From NCBI GenBank assembly GCA_023391905.1, contig JAEWAD010000536.1:1-6998 (forward strand): 6,998 nt of DNA. Reading direction: 5' to 3'. Below are positions 5,128 through 6,998 of this stretch, piece after piece (the stretch's first letter is position 1; every line of letters begins with the position of its first letter). The translations under genes were made by a program, and so were the position numbers. A model generated the notes under the pieces. It saw nothing but the letters and a program-made list of their open reading frames with translations. It was not told where the DNA came from and did not search any database. This stretch comes from Pseudomonadota bacterium. Its GTDB lineage: Bacteria > Pseudomonadota > Alphaproteobacteria > Rhizobiales > Kaistiaceae.

Positions 5128-5537
5128 TAGAAGTACCGGTCCAGGAAGGCCGCCGCCTCGTCCGAGATGCCGATGATCTTGTTCGTCGCCTGCCGGTAGA
5201 ACTTGAAATTGAGCTCCGTCTCGGACCGGCCGTCGTTCCAGTCGGAAAACGGCCGGAGCTCGCTTCGCCCGAGCGGACGTTGCGAAAGCGCGGTGCGCCG
5301 GATCGACAGGCTCACCCGCGGCGTTTGCCGCGCCGGGCCGATCTCCCTCGCGACCGGCTCGGATGAAACGACGATGCCGCGCGCGACGAGCCCGCGCCCG
5401 CCCTCGTTCTCGCTGGCGAACACATAGATGGTGTCGCCCGCCGAGATGCTCTTGCCGCCATACATCGTCTTCTGGCGCAGGAGGTAGAAGACCTCCGCCT
5501 GCGGATCATGGATTTCAGCCTTGACTGCGAAGGCCAT
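5127..5537 (-). CDS. Conserved-looking protein of unknown function, possible PUA-like fold
   Basis: I do not recognise a named family. The 136 residues are soluble, with no signal peptide or membrane helix. The centre, ISAGDTIYVFASENEGGRGL followed by VARGIVVSS (31-59), has the G-D-x-I/V-hydrophobic strand then Gly-rich turn then strand pattern of small PUA-like/EVE-like beta-barrels, which bind RNA or modified bases. This is only a suggestion from pattern. The C-terminal half is charged and Arg-rich, with ELNFKFYRQATNKIIGIS (109-126). The ATG at 5537 is preceded by AGGGA with a short 3-nt gap. Codon use is normal for the window, and the gene is divergent from the membrane-protein gene and convergent with the BA14K gene. 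Confidence 0.7.
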   Translation of the reverse strand: MAFAVKAEIHDPQAEVFYLLRQKTMYGGKSISAGDTIYVFASENEGGRGLVARGIVVSSEPVAREIGPARQTPRVSLSIRRTALSQRPLGRSELRPFSDWNDGRSETELNFKFYRQATNKIIGISDEAAAFLDRYF

Positions 5538-5633
5538 GCTTCCCTGCCGCGAACGAACGAGCGATCCGCCCGACCACGCTTCGCCGATGATCTCGGCGGC
5601 CAGGCCGCATTTACGATCGACCGTGAATCATCA

Positions 5634-5948
5634 ATGCTGCATCACCTTTCCAGCATGCAGGCAGTTTCACCCATCATTGTGTCGAAGAATTTCAAATATC
5701 TCATCGTTTTCGTTGCCATCGAATTTCTGCTCCTGATCGCGTTCCTCTTTCGCGACGAGATATGGAGCCGCACCCGAATTCCGGCGATCATGTCTCGCAA
5801 TGAACGCCTGATCCGGCGCTTCCTCGGCGACTGGGTCTATGAGAGCTATATCGAGGTCTCGCTGCTGGCGATGATGGCGCTGCTCCTGGTGATCATCTTC
5901 GCCTCCATCCGGCAGATCAGCCGCGAACAGAAGAAGCGGAACGGATAG
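5634..5948 (+). CDS. Small two-helix membrane protein, unknown function
   Basis: About 104 residues from the ATG at 5634. Two hydrophobic segments (about 21-40, FKYLIVFVAIEFLLLIAFLF, and about 73-93, around LLAMMALLLVIIFASI) are separated by a basic, charged loop with RNERLIRRFLGDW. The tail is basic (REQKKRNG). The topology is likely an inner-membrane hairpin. The start is uncertain. The frame is open back to an ATG at 5508, but that overlaps the divergent gene's coding end by 30 bp. The stretch from there to 5634 encodes no recognisable signal, and the ATG at 5655 is another choice. None has a convincing ribosome binding site. The region 5610-5740 is visibly richer in A/T than the surroundings, including T-rich hydrophobic codons. 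The function is unknown. Confidence 0.55.
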   Translation: MLHHLSSMQAVSPIIVSKNFKYLIVFVAIEFLLLIAFLFRDEIWSRTRIPAIMSRNERLIRRFLGDWVYESYIEVSLLAMMALLLVIIFASIRQISREQKKRNG

Positions 5949-5975
5949 CCGGGAACCTCGAACGAGCTTCCCGGC
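5948..5975. terminator. Hairpin between convergent genes
   Basis: GCCGGGAA (5948-5955) pairs perfectly with TTCCCGGC (5968-5975). An inner CTC-GAAC-GAG stem (5957-5966) is separated from it by one C/C mismatch. It starts at the last base of the membrane-protein stop codon and lies 20 nt from the stop of the opposing dehydrogenase gene. There is no U-tract on either strand (the flank on the plus side is AAAGGTTC). Confidence 0.55.
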
Positions 5976-5995
5976 AAAGGTTCAGGCTTGCCCGG

Positions 5996-6998
5996 TCAGG
6001 TCACGCTGACCGGCTTCGAGCGCAGGCGGCTCGCCAGTGCCGGATCGGCGCGGCGGCAGAGCTGCGGCGGCAGGCCGCGCAGGATCAGCTCGGCATCCGC
6101 GACCGCCATGCGGCCGATCGAGAACAGCGCGTCGGTCGTTCCGCCCGTCCGGTGGGCGGAAAGCAGGAGCCCCTCGATCTGACGCACCGGGTCGTCGGCC
6201 GGCACCGGCTCCTCGGGGAACACGTCGGTCGCTGCGCGGATATGGCCGGAGCGGACCGCATCGAGCATGGCCGGGAAATCGACCACCGCCGCGCGGCTCA
6301 TCAGCAGGAAGGCGGCGCCCTTCTTCATCAGCGCGAACTCGCGTGCGCCGAGGAAGCCCTGATTCTCGCCCGTCACGGCCGCGAAGACGAACACCACCTG
6401 GCTGGTCGAAAGCAGATCGTCGAGCCCGGCCGGCTGGCAGTCATGCCGCTCGATGATCTCGTCGGGCAGCCAGGGATCGAACACCTTGACCGGGTTCCTG
6501 AATGGACGGATCAGCTCGCGCAAATTCCGGCCGAGATCGCCGAGCCCGATGATGCCGACCGGCGCGCCGGCGAAGCGGAACGTCTCGGTGTTGGCGGCGA
6601 GACCGTACTCCTCTGTGCCGGCGCGGAACGCCCGGTCGGCCGCGGTGATGCCGCGGGCAAGGTCGATCGCCATGCCGAGAGCGGCTTCCGCGACCGGCGC
6701 GGCGAAGGCCGAGCCCGGCGTCAGCACCCAGATGCCGCGCTCCTGGCAGGCCTGGTAGTCGATGTTGGGCAGGAAGTTGGTCTCGACATTGATGACCGCC
6801 TTCAGCTTCTTCGCCCGGTCGAGCCGTTCGCGCGGCAGCGCCGTCTGGCCGAAGATCATGACGGTCTCCGGCAGGAGCGCGTCGACCTCGGCGTCCGACA
6901 TCGGCGCTTCCTCGGAGAAGACCAGCCGTCCGAGCTTCTCGAGCCGGGCACGGGCGACCCGTTCCATGAACAGGTCGAGCGTCCGCGGCAGCGGGTCG
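5996..6998 (-). CDS. D-isomer-specific 2-hydroxyacid dehydrogenase (5' end outside window)
   Basis: NAD(P)-dependent oxidoreductase of the D-2-hydroxyacid dehydrogenase superfamily (phosphoglycerate, glyoxylate/hydroxypyruvate and related reductases). Counting from the Met at 6967, the dinucleotide motif is GIIGLGDLG (138-146), with Asp164 at the end of the next strand, favouring NAD. The catalytic set is Arg225 (MSRAAVVD), Glu253 (DVFPEEPVP) and His272 (SAHRTGGT), so it should be active. TPGSAFAAPVAEAALGMAIDLAR (83-105) is the usual hinge segment. The frame stays open upstream of that Met to the window edge, reading DPLPRTLDLF, which resembles the normal start of these enzymes. The true start is therefore probably beyond 6998. 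The substrate cannot be assigned. The final 30 or so residues are Arg-rich and variable. Confidence 0.93.
   Translation of the reverse strand, partial: DPLPRTLDLFMERVARARLEKLGRLVFSEEAPMSDAEVDALLPETVMIFGQTALPRERLDRAKKLKAVINVETNFLPNIDYQACQERGIWVLTPGSAFAAPVAEAALGMAIDLARGITAADRAFRAGTEEYGLAANTETFRFAGAPVGIIGLGDLGRNLRELIRPFRNPVKVFDPWLPDEIIERHDCQPAGLDDLLSTSQVVFVFAAVTGENQGFLGAREFALMKKGAAFLLMSRAAVVDFPAMLDAVRSGHIRAATDVFPEEPVPADDPVRQIEGLLLSAHRTGGTTDALFSIGRMAVADAELILRGLPPQLCRRADPALASRLRSKPVSVT

Noticed and set aside
1..6998. CRISPR array, insertion sequence, phage or toxin-antitoxin module
   Set aside because: I found no regularly spaced direct repeats, transposase or integrase motifs, or paired small toxin and antitoxin genes. 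The window is ordinary chromosome with interesting regulation.

Overview
The window is GC-rich chromosomal DNA that looks like an alphaproteobacterium of the order Hyphomicrobiales (Rhizobiales). The evidence is a BA14K-family secreted protein (a family typical of that order), mosaic palindromic intergenic repeats of a kind common there, and strong G/C preference at third codon positions. I cannot name the genus with confidence. All genes look like ordinary chromosomal ones. I see no phage, transposon, CRISPR or defence genes, and no tRNA or rRNA.

Layout. 1-223: a short mosaic repeat and the hairpin terminator of leuA. 224-1792 (-): leuA, 2-isopropylmalate synthase. 1793-1945 (-): its leader RNA, which encodes a 13-residue peptide with six leucines and carries three mutually competing complementary segments. 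1946-2127: no gene; only a 13-bp palindrome at 2071-2083 and a very weak candidate leuA promoter (TTGCAT at 2100-2095, 17 bp, CTAAAG at 2077-2072, minus strand). 2128-3272 (+): a promoter that may give a leaderless mRNA, then a glycosyltransferase-like protein. 3273-3612: no gene; two palindromic repeat elements between convergent genes. 3613-4521 (-): a PhzF-family isomerase/epimerase with a TTG start. 4522-4712: divergent intergenic region with an 11-bp tandem operator-like repeat. 4713-5084 (+): BA14K-family secreted protein. 5094-5127: strong hairpin between convergent genes. 5127-5537 (-): conserved-looking protein of unknown function. 5634-5948 (+): small two-helix membrane protein. 5948-5975: another hairpin between convergent genes. 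5996-6998 (-): D-2-hydroxyacid dehydrogenase, running off the right edge.

The genes do not form one pathway. Most are monocistronic, in divergent or convergent pairs, with hairpins at the convergent junctions. The most informative signal is the leucine-responsive leader of leuA. It has the classical logic of a leader peptide rich in the end-product amino acid, with alternative RNA stems. It lacks a U-tract terminator, and its leucine codons are partly complementary to the leuA ribosome binding site, so it may act at translation or through Rho rather than by intrinsic termination. The second most interesting signal is the helical-turn-spaced repeat ahead of the BA14K gene.
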